Shown: positions 37,601-48,376 of the stretch, piece after piece | How the letters are laid out: each line of letters starts with the position of its first letter | Numbering within the stretch: position 1 is the first letter of the stretch | From: Asterella californica | Taxonomy: Eukaryota; Streptophyta; Marchantiopsida; Marchantiales; Aytoniaceae | DNA: 64,000 nt | Reading direction: 5' to 3' | Assembly (NCBI GenBank): GCA_036924285.1 | Contig: JAYKYS010000009.1 | Span: 23,540,001-23,604,000 of the forward strand | Made by a program: the position numbers and the translations under genes | The notes under the pieces: generated by a model | What the model saw: the letters and a program-made list of their open reading frames with translations, nothing else | The model's database searches: none | What the model was told of the DNA's origin: nothing

Positions 37601-38060
37601 GATAGGACTACACACTGTACTACGACTAGCTATATGCCAGTTGAGCTTATGTTGGGTCATAAACCGATCATGCTTGCTGAAGAGTACTTTCCTACGTGGG
37701 CTACGCTACCGTGGGAAGATGGTATAGATCGTGCTTCACTCCTACATTTACGTATACGGCAGTTGGAGCGAAGGGAGGAGGATCTTGCTGATGCGCAGGA
37801 GAGGCTGAAGGTGGCTCAAGTCAGAAACAAGGAACGTTTTGACAAGACTCACCGACTACGATCGAAGTCAATACATGTTGGTGATTGGGTTCTGATATAT
37901 GATAGCACGTTGGAGAATCAGCATTCTACACTCCAGCTGAGGACAACAAGAGACGGAGACGTCCCAGTGTCTGATGAGACTGAGGCGGAGGAGAGCGATG
38001 ATGATGAAGAACAAGCAGAAGACTATACATGTTGGCACATGCCGGAGGATGTGCAGGTTT
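34567..38060 (+). pseudogene. Element C pol
   Basis: In the -1 frame relative to Gag, the Pol N-terminus reads from the slippery site to a stop near 34617, and again at 34701-34904. The main open part, 35101-36843, covers RT (FIHDLQPVN, MCTLPQGATNS, FLDD) and RNase H (TVDTSPK, VADMLSRARY). Integrase continues at 37229-38060 with ADRSE and KSERGHP retained. After NQHST (about 37925) the sequence jumps to the acidic tail, so the GPY/F-like module kept in A and D is deleted. The integrase zinc region (36844-37228) contains stops. Non-functional. Confidence 0.92.
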
Positions 38061-38072
38061 GGAGGGGGTGGA
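38061..38072 (+). other. Element C polypurine tract
   Basis: GGAGGGGGTGGA directly before the TGTC of the 3' LTR, the expected primer site for plus-strand DNA synthesis. A GCACAT/ATGTGC hairpin precedes it, as in copies A, B and D. Confidence 0.8.
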
Positions 38073-39392
38073 TGTCGTGATGTGAATCATTTCACATAGT
38101 AAATGATTCACTTCTCTATCAGGCGTTAGTCTCTCTGAGTGAAGTTAAGATCTCAGAGAAGTCCATTTTTGGAAGATGTTATATATTTTGAGTCTTAGTA
38201 GGTTGATTATCATGTTGATAGGATTTAAGCTCATGGGTTGTATTTGCGTGTCGCCCATGCACGCTTTCTAGCTGATTTAAGTTATTTTTCAGGGCTGCGT
38301 GTCGTTTTAGGTAGTTTAAGTTTTACGCTGACACTCTAGGGGGCTTGACGTGGTAGCCTATGATTGTAGATAAGTTACCAGGTAGTTTAAGGCACAAAAG
38401 GACAATCAAGTGGAGCTATGAACTCCCATTGGTCCATTTTTGTCTTTTGTAAAACTCTAAGTTTAGAAACAGAGCTCTAGAGTGGATTTTGAGCAATTGG
38501 TAAAGACACTGCAAAATCTGAGAGCACAAGGAGATAAAGCTCGTCGAGCCAAGCACTGTCAATGAAATTCTTGATCGATTTGGATCAATAAACAAGGAGT
38601 TATGCCCAATTGAAGTTCGGATTGTGCCAAAACTGCATCACTTTTGTTGATTTTGGGGTTTTGAGTGTCAATTGCAGCATAATTGAGGAAATTGCTTCAA
38701 ACCTTCGTGGTTGCGTTCACTGTCAGCCGGGCTACGACTGTCAAAAAAGTTTCAAGCGATTTGAGATACTGAGTAATTCAGGGCGGCCGCTGAAGCTGAG
38801 AGGGTCTGAAAAGCTCGCAATCTAGAGCAGCAACTTCAGAGAACGAGATCTGGAGTTCTGTGTACAATCAGGAGGTCAAACTTCACAGGAGTGTTGAGCA
38901 AGCTGTGTACTGCAAATCCTGTAAGAAACTTCGAAGTTGATCGAGCCAATTTCTTGTTATAGGTCGAAATAGCTATCTGGGTATCAGAAATTACCGTAAT
39001 TTCTCTGTTCAAAAAGTTTCTACCCATATCTCGGTGCTCTGAACTGATCTCAAGCTGAAACTTCATATGTGTATCCAGTAGGACCTCATTTACATGTAGG
39101 AGGAGTTCTGAAGCCTAAACCATCTTATGTTTCTGATTCTTGACTGTTAAAGTTCACTGTCAGACCTTATTACTGTTAGTCTGATCTGATTTTCACTTCT
39201 TGAACATACTGGAGGATCCACTTGACATGTGTGAAGGTTTATAGTGCCCCTTATGACCTGAAGCCTATCTCTGTATAGTAAACAACCATAGCCTGAAGCC
39301 CAGCACTTCCCCAAGTAGTCTTCTCACAACCTTCACGATCATACCACAGCTAGAAGGTTCTCCCCTTCTCAAGAAAAACTCTCAACGCGACA
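38073..39392 (+). repeat. Element C 3' LTR
   Basis: 1320 bases, same ends as the 5' LTR. The U3 hairpins are conserved. It has the ordinary family sequence where the 5' LTR carries the 23-base palindrome. An AATAAA lies in the sequence TCAATAAACAAGG near 38590, a possible polyadenylation signal that is also present in the D LTRs. Confidence 0.93.
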
Positions 39393-39396
39393 CCGT

Positions 39397-39648
39397 GATT
39401 GTGTTGTTTGGAAGGACCATGTGCGTAATTGCACGCCATGTCATCTTCCCAACATCGATGATATTGTTGATCCAAACTTAGCAGTTGTACGCACGGGCTT
39501 GAGGTGTATGTTGTGTGAATATGCTGGTGGAGCAGTCTGTATGTTGGTGTGTGATGGTTGTTCGAGAGGTTGACACATGTCGTGTTTGACTCCACCTCTC
39601 AAGGTCATTTCTATTGGACGATGGGTTTCTCATCGATGTATAAAGTAG
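39397..39648 (+). pseudogene. PHD finger at the C-terminus of F2 integrase
   Basis: Once element C and one CCGT copy are removed, the integrase frame continues here. The reading shows VVWKDHVRNC, then a PHD-type zinc finger at 39505-39639: CMLC, then CMLVCDGCSRG, then HMSC, then TPPL and a final HRC, the Cys4-His-Cys3 pattern. PHD fingers typically read histone H3 tails, so this may guide integration. Defects: the conserved Trp before HMSC is a TGA stop and one late Cys reads Ser (WVSHRC). The stop codon is at 39646. Confidence 0.8.
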
Positions 39649-39990
39649 GCATAGCCGATTAGATCTTTGCGTGGTATGGATTGCAGACATGCGACTAACG
39701 ATGGAGTGATGTAGCACCTGATCTTTTGATCCTTGCATCTATGAAGGTGTGTATCACGTAGTATGGGACTTTCTAGAGTTAGAGAGACATAACTGTTAGT
39801 TAGGAAGGCGATTGTGATACACTTGTGTATGTGTATGACATCGTCCATGTGTTACGTGTATGTGTGATGTACCTCTAAAAGCGTGCTAGAAAAGTGACGA
39901 CAAGAAATGGCCGATGCGAGAGGAGTGAGTCGGTTACTCCAAGGCAAGACTTTGGAGTCGCTCAAGGCCGCTACAAGCAAAGTGTGTCTC
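39649..39990. other. No gene seen
   Basis: Between the F2 PHD finger and the MULE remnant. Probably the F2 3' non-coding end, but no F2 LTR is available for comparison. It contains TGTGTATGTGTATG-type simple sequence near 39825-39870. Confidence 0.45.
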
Positions 39991-41942
39991 AGATCAGAAT
40001 TCAAATTCTTTAAGGAGTTTGATTTTACCGTTGATTGTTGATCTTTCTTGAATAGCCGAGCGAGTCATAAATTGAAGTACTTTCCGAACTATAGAGTTAG
40101 AGTGTGCATGTATGGAGAAAAGACTCGTTGTAGAAAATTATTTGAATAACGATCGGAAACATCGAGTAGTGTTGAAGCGACTCACCAAAACAGTCAGCCT
40201 CGTAGCTTCCACGAATATACACAAAGACGTCTAGCGTCAGTAAGGCAGCTACCAGCTAGTCGATCAGAACCGGCACAAGCTCAATCAAGAAAAGAATCAG
40301 CTAATGATCATTGCGGTGAAAGACTTCGATATCAATCAGCCGGAGATCAACATTTTATGGGACTAGCGCACGTGATAGTGAGCTCGAACATCCATGCAAG
40401 TGGAGAGTCAGAGCACAAAAGAGCAAGCTCATTGGACGAATTGCTATTACTATTTGTGAATTAGAGCACAGTTGTCCTAGTCATATTGGATATTGGCGTG
40501 GTCCGACATCGAATTCTAGCTGCAGTTATGTGTAATAGGGTCGCTATTGATCTGAACACCCTCATTCAAAATCTGATGGAAGATCTTTGAACTACATTCA
40601 ATAAGCGAGCTCCTTACTATCAGGTCTGGAGGAGTCGAGAGCATTTTCGGGACTGGTTGGAGAGTAATCAAACAACATCCTTCTACTACATTCCTTCTGT
40701 CTGTAGACGTATACTTGAAGTGGATCCGATGGCAATTATGAACTGGGGTACGTGAGAAATGTAATACAAGAATATTTAGTAGATATTATGTGTGTGTCTG
40801 AGTGTCACTTGTGATGTATTTTCTTTGTGTCAGAAGGTCATATGTTTGGACGCTTGTCATAGCAAGTCGAGAAAGTTTCCATGCCAAATATTTTTAGCTT
40901 CCATGCTAGATGATGCAAATGAAGCAATCATTTTAAGCTTCGATGTTGCACCGCAAGAACATTGCAAACTGGACATGGTTCTGTCAACATCTCCGCAACT
41001 CGATACACGGTATTATTTCTCCTCAGATTGTAATTATCAGTGATAACAGAAGGCTTAGAGCGAGCTGTTTCGGATGTATTCCTTGAAGTTATCCACGGGT
41101 ATTGCGGACAACACATCCGAATGTGCGGACGAGGTTTTGTAGAGAGGCTGAGAGACCATTCCTCTCTTGCTTATACGCCAAGATTCGAGAAATGTAAGGC
41201 ACTTCTTACTCTTTCCACATTCTCTTTTGGTCAATTATTTAAGGAACTTGTTGGTTTAGTTACAACTATTCTCTCACTTGTATGTACAATGAAGTGCTTG
41301 AGAAGCTGGATGCATCAAAGGAAAGAGGTAAGCACTTGGTTGAATATTTACAAAGTATACAACCAGAGAGGTATAATCGATTTGCATTTCCTCTACCTCG
41401 TTATGAGAAAGTCACTTCCAACTTGGCTGAGAGTATGAATAATGATCTAAGACAAATCCGATGGATTGCTCCATTGAAGATCTTGTTGGATTTATGGTAT
41501 TATATTATGCAGCAGTTCACTAAGCGCAGGATACAACTTCAGCAAGAAACAAGTGTCTTGACACGTTTTGCTCGACTACGGCTTATGGAGAACGAGCATG
41601 CTGCAGAAGGTTTTCTGTGTCAAGTTTCTTCTCCATTTGAGGTTACAGTCCACGACCATGCTAGTGGAGTAACACATGTGGTGAAACTAGCACAAGGTGG
41701 TGCATGGAAGTATATATGTATGGAACTCGAGGAGATGAGATGACCATGTGGGCATGTTATTGCTTTTGACAAAGAGACTGGTGGGAACCCAACAACGAGA
41801 CTTGATAACATTTGGCATAGCTCTTCATTATTTTCAATCTACAGACATAGTGCGGTTCCAGCCATTTTCACTGACCTTCAACCGGTATACTGTTGTGGAC
41901 CTCCTCCTGTGGCAAGATGAAGAGGAAGACAACGAGTGGTGA
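39991..41942 (+). pseudogene. Mutator-like (MULE) transposase remnant
   Basis: A degenerate DDE transposase of the MuDR/MULE type. About 40590-40747 encodes the region before the core (APYYQVWRSREH). A plausible 86-base intron follows (donor GTACGT at 40748, acceptor CAG at 40831-40833). The core resumes with VICLDACHSKS, matching the first-Asp motif LDGTH, then WTWFCQHLRNS, ISDNRRLRA with the second Asp region, and YEKVTSNLAESMNNDL, the typical end-of-core motif (near 41400-41455). A SWIM-type zinc finger PCGHVIAF lies near 41745, preceded by a TGA. Frameshifts are frequent. The part before 40590 is only weakly recognisable. Confidence 0.85.
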
Positions 41943-42181
41943 GGACTGACAACAACATAAATTCTCTAAATCTGCAGCAGATGACAATGAAGACCTACCT
42001 CTCACGAGTAATACACATGTCGCTTCTCCAATTGAAGAAAGTCACATGACTGAACCCGTGCCTGAAGCCACAACGATTGAGACTGAATATGCTATTAACG
42101 ATGAGCAAATATCACATTTTGCTTCAGAAACTATGTGCCGTCGTCGAATTCGAAGACGAGTCGAGCAAAGAGATCCACATG

Positions 42182-42415
42182 TCTTGTATCTAAACTCCTC
42201 TCAAGCCTCTCCTCGACCCTCTCCTCACTCTTCTCTTGACCCTCTCCTCTATCTCTCTTCGCTCTTCTCCTCAACGTCCTTTAACCTGTCACGATGTCCT
42301 CGCTCTCAACGGCCTCTTCTCCTACACCTCTCGTGCTCTCTCTCACTCTTCACCTCGCTTTCTCCACCTAATTCTTTTTCTTTACTCTCCACGCTCTACC
42401 CTCTCGAGTTATGAA
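42182..42415 (+). repeat. Pyrimidine-rich low-complexity tract
   Basis: CTCTTCTCCT-type sequence with very few purines on the + strand. The complementary character, GAGGAG-rich, follows at about 42515-42610 and 42680-42760, so long imperfect foldback pairing is possible. Open frames through it are composition artefacts. Confidence 0.7.
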
Positions 42416-42658
42416 CCTAGCAGCATGATTCGATAATAGTACCCTAACAGATTAACCATCTCATAATTCCAGCAGAGCTCTCGCTAAAATTCTCGAACAG
42501 TTTTCTGTTTATAGGAGATGAGTTCTTGAGGAGTTGTTGAGGAGGAGAGTGGGAGAGAAGTTCGCGAGGAGTGTAAGAGATGAGGAGGTTGAGAAGAGTA
42601 TATTTTGAAAAAGTTAAGAGTCACACATATGATCTGAGCGATTTTTTGAATCATTGTG

Positions 42659-42772
42659 ATGAAAACGAGAGGAACATCGATCAGTAGTAGAGGAGGTGGT
42701 AGACGAGGACGAGGACGAGGTTATGGGAGAGGACGAGACCGGGGAGAGATTCAAGAGAGACGAGAAGCATAG
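42659..42772 (+). CDS. Small RGG-box ORF
   Basis: ATG at 42659 opens 37 codons encoding a peptide dominated by an Arg-Gly run (SSRGGGRRGRGRGYGRGRDR), the RGG box typical of RNA-binding tails. A splice-donor-like GTAAGT lies 20 bases after the stop, in another frame. It could be a first exon of a transposon or host gene, or a chance product of the GAGGACGAGG repeat. No family assignment is possible. Confidence 0.35.
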   Translation: MKTRGTSISSRGGGRRGRGRGYGRGRDRGEIQERREA

Positions 42773-42939
42773 ACGCTGAGACTGATGCTTGTAAGTTCAA
42801 ACAACTTTCGATATGAATGTGAAATGTTGAAATTGATTGCTATTCATGTGTTGTTAAGAATGTGATTCATCGTGCACCGTCGAAAATTAGGACGATTCAT
42901 CATGCATCGCAGACATTTAGTGCGGTTCAATCTGTGTCA

Positions 42940-43308
42940 CACTGAAATTGACAATTCAGCATGAATCAGCGAGCTACGACATACGATTCAGCCTCGCAGT
43001 GCAACGAAACATGCCTGTTCCGTCCGTGGTGCAGCAGACCACTCATTTTGCATCCTCGAGAGAGCGAAACATGTAGTGTTTTGCTCCCGCGAGACGAAAT
43101 ATTTACATGTTTCGTCTCGAGCAAGGTAGGCCCTTACGCACGCGAGGCGAAACAACCTTTCATCCCGAGCAGGGTAGATCTTGTGTAGACCCTTACGTGA
43201 GATGAAATAGGTTGTTTCATCTCGAGTAGGTTAGATCCTGTGTAGGCCCCTTACGCGGGATGAAACAGATATTGTTTTGTCCTTGCGGGGCGAAATGTGA
43301 TGTCCACA
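42940..43308. repeat. Palindromic GAAACA/TGTTTC repeat cluster 1
   Basis: Irregular copies of a roughly 60-base unit. Each has a short palindrome of the form GCGAAACA(N)TGTTTCG, then TCTCGAGCAAGGTAG, then TGTGTAGGCCCCTTACGC. It is shared with 51150-51480 and 62990-63640. It resembles subterminal repeats of a DNA transposon. Confidence 0.8.
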
Positions 43309-43429
43309 ATTTGCAAGATTGAAGATTTTTTCAAATTTTAAAGTTAATAACGTAACTATGTAATTGAAGTAGTTTAATTACTTAAGATTACACCTTGCTT
43401 AGAGGAAGATGATCTTAAGGAGTTTTTGT

Positions 43430-43570
43430 AAAGGAGAAGTCGACGTCTTCGGAAGACGGAAGAACGGACATCTTCCAAGAAGACGTCTTCTCGATCATGT
43501 TTTTTCGGAAGACAGAAGACAGAAGAAGGAAGACGGAAGACGGACATCTTCCAGAAGACGGTGACTGTGT
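43430..43570. repeat. GAAGAC/GTCTTC-rich block
   Basis: About nine copies of GAAGAC or its complement GTCTTC within 140 bases, several back to back as imperfect palindromes (GACGTCTTCGGAAGACG). The same hexamer stays unusually common through about 50450. Confidence 0.75.
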
Positions 43571-45685
43571 CTCCGGAGGTACCAACCAAGTGTCACATCA
43601 TCAAAGAATAGGTGTACTACCCAGTAGTAGATAATTCGGAGTAACCAAAGGCATTAACTTAAAACGCAGGGAAGATACAAGGCATGGCGCATTAGCACAA
43701 AGATGATTGCCTGCTTCCTGCATTGAAGGACGACTGCGTCTTAGAGGTCGATTGCAATCGAGATATCGAAGTATGTCGTGAAAGCAAGGAGAGTGAAATT
43801 AGGAACTCATAAGATCGAGTTGAGGCAAGAGAGAGAGCGAGGTCGATTTTAGAAGCACAATCGAGCTGAAGGAATCCTTGTGGATTTCAAGAAGCAAACA
43901 TCGAGGGCCAATTAGGAATCAGAGAGAAGCTTAGACGGAGGAGCAAGAATCGATTGTAGCAGTAGAGGGGCGTTGCTCAAGATTGACGACATGAGCAGAT
44001 TCGTGGTGTTATATTGGAGTTGGGATTGACGACCGGAAGCGCACAGAAGACTGATGCGCAACAAAAGCAGCCAGAAGCAGTACTGAGGTTCTTCTCATAT
44101 TCATTTCTCATTTCTCATCGCTTCTTGCCTCTGATTTGATGTCCCTCGTGCTTCCCCGCTCGTTTGCAAGAAGCCCATCGATCGATTTCCCTACCTAGAA
44201 CTTTCTTCTACAAAAATCAGACGCGGAAGCGTTGATCAATTTTTGATAGTCATCTTCCCACTTCTTCTCAAGTTGGAATCGAGCTTTCTCATCTCCCATT
44301 CCTAAATTTGATCACCTGACTATCAATTTCTCTACCCTACCACACCTCTGTTCCCGAATCCATGAACAAAAGACGCTTTTGAAGATCTGAACATCTTCAG
44401 AAGACACTGTTTGCAAATTCGTATCAAGATTGGATTTGATTAGAATTTGTGTTGAGAAAAGCTTGGTACTAATCCTGAGTGAGCTTGTGAGTTGATTGTT
44501 GTTTCGGGAAGCTGGAATTGGGAACCAGGCCTGTGCCTCCCAATCTTCTCGCCTTCTCAAATCCACATCTTCCTAGAGAGACTAGAAGGATGGAATGGTT
44601 GGCAGAATGTGCGAGAAGACGTGAGGGTCCTTTACGGGTCTCTTCTGTCCGATCCATAGCAGCCTATTCCTTCTTCTTTCCGAACTTAGAAGAGAGTTGT
44701 GAGAAGCCTTGCTGACAGAATCTGGAGAGCATGGTCGAGGGTCATGTTTTCCCGTCATGCAGCAAGCTTTTTCTGAGTGTGTATGAGAGGTGAGGAGTCG
44801 GAAGATCACAGTATGAACGTTCCGTGTCTGTTGAGAGATTAGATTGTGTGTCGGAAGCCGAAAATAGGTGAGATCAGTGATAGGAAGCCTGGCTACGGGA
44901 AGTCTTCTGAGTACGTCAGTCAATCAGAAGCTATCTCGAGAGTCTTCCTGGAGATCACTGTCACCGCAGGAGTCCGCAACCATCTTCTGAACTTTTTCAT
45001 ACACTCTACTTCTCACGCATCTTTTATCTTTTGTTAGGAAGTAGGATGAAATGCAAGGTGGGTTATCTTCTTGGGAATCCATGCGATGCCTTGCTTAGTT
45101 AGGATTATTTAGATATAGCTCGAGAGCTACTTAAGAAGCACTGTTAGAATCCTGGAAGACAGAATAGTTGTCTTCTGGAAGACTAGATTCGTCTTCTGAG
45201 AGTGGGAACTAGACTGTGAAGACTTGGGAAGGACTGAGCCTTCGGCTCACAGCAAGTACATGTGGCTTAGTGTAACAGAGGCTCGAAGCATGTCGATGCA
45301 TTCTCGAGGGTTGGTGTTACCCGCCGTAAATTGACAAAGGCCAAACCCTTCATCAAGGAGTTGGGTCTCGACTTCTTCATGTGGGACTAAAATCTCGCGG
45401 ACCAAGGTCTTCTGGAGGAGGTTTGGGCAGCACTGCCTCTGCGAATCTTGTATCTGTGAAGGCAGGGGTCGCTCGTGGAAGACCGTCTTCCTGGACGGTG
45501 GAGTGATGACGTAAGACCTTTCACAGATAAAATCTGAGAACCGAGGGTACGAGCTCGAGAAGAAGATCTTGTCTGGAAGTGATATGTGTCTGGAAGCACG
45601 ACTTACCTCTTCTTGGAAGATAGACATGAGAGAAATGGTGGAAAGTCGAAGCTCACTAGGAGCCGCAGAATCGTCTTCTGACGAA
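43571..45685. other. No gene recognised
   Basis: Mixed-composition DNA with scattered GAAGAC and TCTTCTGG motifs. Open frames on the - strand (such as 45247-46086) have no recognisable domain and mirror the repeat composition. This could be the leader or LTR of an unrecognised element that includes the ORFs downstream. Confidence 0.4.
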
Positions 45686-46080
45686 GTTGTTTCTTCACCT
45701 CTTTTCCAAAGAGAAATCGCAGAAGACGAGATACCTTGGAGATCAAGACAAGATACCTTGGAGATCAAGACGAGTTCCTGGAAGCCGTCTGGGAGCGACT
45801 GCCTGTCAATTGGGCCGTCTTCTTCCACGCTTACATCAAGACAGAGTTGGTGTACTTGGGCACCCCAACAGGAGGGCACCTCATCTCGTTCTTCTACTAT
45901 CTGTACGTTGTCGTGTCGGATATTTTGTGCGTGAAGGATGTCCAGGAAAACGCGAGGTTCTTGGCTGTGGAGATGTTGTGTGCTGAAACAGAGACGAGAC
46001 AGAGAAAAACAAGCCACAAAAAGGAATGCTGCGATATATACCACTCCAAATGTATGTACACTGCCGTCTCTTTCTCCTAA
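45686..46080 (+). CDS. Unknown protein fragment, transposon-like
   Basis: An open frame reads FLEAVWERLPVNWAVFFHAY, then LVYLGTPTGGHLISFFYYLY, then an end rich in Lys. The aromatic-rich middle looks like real protein, perhaps part of a transposon ORF, but I cannot name the family. A 23-base tandem duplication (ATACCTTGGAGATCAAGAC unit) lies at about 45728-45773. No complete gene is visible, and a link to the coiled-coil ORF at 48377-49599 is speculative. Confidence 0.35.
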
Positions 46081-46319
46081 CAGCACAAAACTGAAGAACA
46101 GACCAGAGTGATCCGTAACCTACTTCAAAAGCCCCTGAAAACAACCCTTGAATCGCAACCCTGACCCAAAACCACCGAAGCGTAGCTCAAAGCAAGAGAA
46201 ACTTCTCTTTGCTAACAAATAGAGCCACAGCAGTATCACAAGATTCAAACTCAAGTCCAAACCACATCCATGTATAAGCTCTTAGCTAAAGCTAGCTACC
46301 ACAAGCTGTATACAGTCAA

Positions 46320-47250
46320 CCAGAACTCTAACGAACTCAAAAGAGCAAAACCCGTAGCGAAGAAACCGAAAAAGGCCTATCTGTGAACTTCCTCCTTTCG
46401 CTGAACGGACTTCAGATGTCGATAGGGTCTCCTTCCCTGACTCCGTTGGCCCAAGAAACCTTCAGATCCGACTCCCGATAGTCGAGATATCGTCAATTTT
46501 CGGTCGCAGGTGACCGAACCTTCAAAAACTCCTCCCTGCGGCTTAAAACCGCTCACACCGCACAAACGGATCGTCCAAACTGATATCCGTCTTCGCTGGC
46601 AGATAGATCTAGCTACCCTGAATCCAACGAGACTCCAAACAAGTCGTTTGGAGTTCCCCTTGCAAAACCACTCGAGAAATTTGGCCGCAGGTTGCAAAAA
46701 ACTGACGTAAACCGGCTCCCTGCAGCTCAAACTTGCTCACCACACCCAAACCAACAATCCAATCCACGTATAGTCTTCTCCTATGAGTAGATGAAGACTC
46801 CCTGATCGCGTAGGCACCAAGAACGAAGAGCTTGGCTCACCTATCGCGAAGAACAGCCCAACCTCAGGTCGCAGGTGAACAAAAATCTGATGTAAGTGCT
46901 TCCCTGCGAGCCAATTTCACTCAGAACTTCCAAACCGCCCGATGAAAGCTGGTATCGTCTTCAATTTCCTGTAGAACTTGGTGTTCTGATCCCGTTGGAT
47001 CCAAGGACAGCAAGTTTGGACTCCGGAACGGTCCGAACGGTCCAACTCTCCTTCACAGGTAACTGAAAACTCCAAATCTGCTTCCTGCGTCTCAATTTCA
47101 CTCAGTACGCACTCCCCGATCCGTCTCTTCCCAAACCGTTTGAACCTGTGCGTAGCCTGCTCAGATCTGAACCCAACGACGCCTTGCGCGTTTGCATTGG
47201 ACTTCCAAATCTCCCGCACCGTCCGCTGACAGGTCGCAGGCGCAAGCAAG
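46320..47250. repeat. Diverged tandem array, about 182-bp unit
   Basis: The landmark CGCAGG followed by a TCCCTGCG-type segment and CTCAC recurs at 46505, 46686, 46870, 47054 and 47235, giving spacings of 181, 184, 184 and 181 bases. Units are strongly diverged outside the landmarks. Open frames on the - strand here follow the repeat and are not considered genes. Confidence 0.82.
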
Positions 47251-47382
47251 CCCCTTAAGCAGCCCCCTTGTTACAGTCTGTACGTACGAAGTTCAACCCT
47301 CAATCCTGAATAATAAGAAGCAGGCCCCTTGCGTCTTTGATATAACGCCTGAAGCCCTAAATACCCAGTCAGCAAGTAACCA

Positions 47383-47872
47383 GGGGCCTAGCTTGATTTT
47401 ACCTTCTTTCGAATCGCATAACTTCTTCTCTGGATGTCCAAACGAAGTAAACAAGATGCCCATGGAATGCTGACAACGAGCTCTACCCATCTATGTGATG
47501 AAAGTGAAGATCCGAAGTTGCGCCAAAAGCCCGTAAGCTGGGGCTTAGCTTGTTTTCTCCATCTTTCGAGTCATGTAACTTCTTCACTAGGCGCCCAAAC
47601 GAAGTAGACAAAGTGCCTATGGAAAGCTGACAAGGAGCTCTATCCATCTATGCGATGAAAACAAAGATCCGAAATGGTGCCAAAAACCCGTAAGCTGGGG
47701 CCTAGCTTATTTTCTCCATCTTTCGAGTCCTGTAACTTTTCCACTAGGCGTCCAAACGAAGTAGATAGAGTGCCTATGGAAAGCTGACAAGGAGCTCTAT
47801 CCATCTATGCGATGAAAATGGAGATCTGAAATTGTGCCAAAAACCCGTAAGCTAGGGCCTAGCTTGTCTTAC
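47383..47872. repeat. 157-bp tandem array
   Basis: Three full units starting at 47383, 47540 and 47697, with a partial fourth from 47854. Each starts GGGGC-TAGCTT, contains CCAAACGAAGTA and GAGCTCTA-CCATCTATG, and ends CCCGTAAGCT. The period is exactly 157 throughout and units 2 and 3 are very similar. It lies just beyond the 182-bp array but has a different sequence. Confidence 0.93.
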
Positions 47873-48376
47873 CCATAAGTGTCTTTGGAGCGACAAAAGT
47901 CAAAATTTGATTTTCATGTAGGAGCCGGTCCACGACACGACAACGTGTCCAAGAGAGATCTGACAGAAGATCAGTCGGTGAGGTATGGGTCAACAAGACA
48001 GTGCGAGGTGAAGGAAGAGACCTCATGAGAGGAAGACCGAGCAGTGGCCGTGACTCCCCCTCTCACGTTAGTGCCTCAGACAAGACCAGGCACTCATCAG
48101 AAGACGCTTCTGGTGCGAGAAGACGACTCCAGCGGTACAGAAGATGCATCATCACCAAGGAAGATGGGGCCTAGGAGTGTACCTAGGAAGAACGTCTCTT
48201 TCCCAATCACTCATTTTGGATCGGAGTCGGATTCCTAGGAAGAGACGCTGAGCACCAAGATCGCACAGAAGACAGCTTCTGCAACTACATGGAGTCTTTA
48301 GATTCCGACTGCGACTCGAGGAAGCGCAGCGAAGAGAACCGCTCCTGCAATGAGAAGAGATCTTCCACCCTAGAAG
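47873..48376. other. No gene recognised
   Basis: Transition from the tandem array to the coiled-coil ORF. It contains GAAGAC motifs and short frames rich in Ser, Glu and Arg, probably the decayed N-terminal part of the ORF that follows. Confidence 0.4.

Larger units (their letters stand above)
30644..39392 (+). mobile_element. F1 Ty3/gypsy element C, decayed, with two LTRs
   Basis: An 8749-base element: LTR, gag-protease, pol, polypurine tract, LTR. It is flanked by the 4-bp direct repeat CCGT (30640-30643 and 39393-39396). The two LTRs differ by a few dozen changes by eye, so it is clearly older than element D. It belongs to a different subfamily from B and D: its Gag starts MDRKSAAAVTS and its LTR begins with a palindrome in place of the GGCGGCTACATG start. 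Gag and pol carry multiple stops and frameshifts. Confidence 0.95.

Noticed and set aside
42046..42414. Ser/Leu/Pro-rich frame after the MULE remnant
   Set aside because: Produced by the pyrimidine-rich tract; amino-acid composition changes as expected with frame.
45247..46086. 279-codon frame on the - strand
   Set aside because: No recognisable motif; it overlaps the more protein-like + strand frame and reflects GAAGAC-type composition.
46377..47249. Frames on the - strand in the tandem array
   Set aside because: They follow the ~182-bp repeat, have no start context and encode no recognisable domain.
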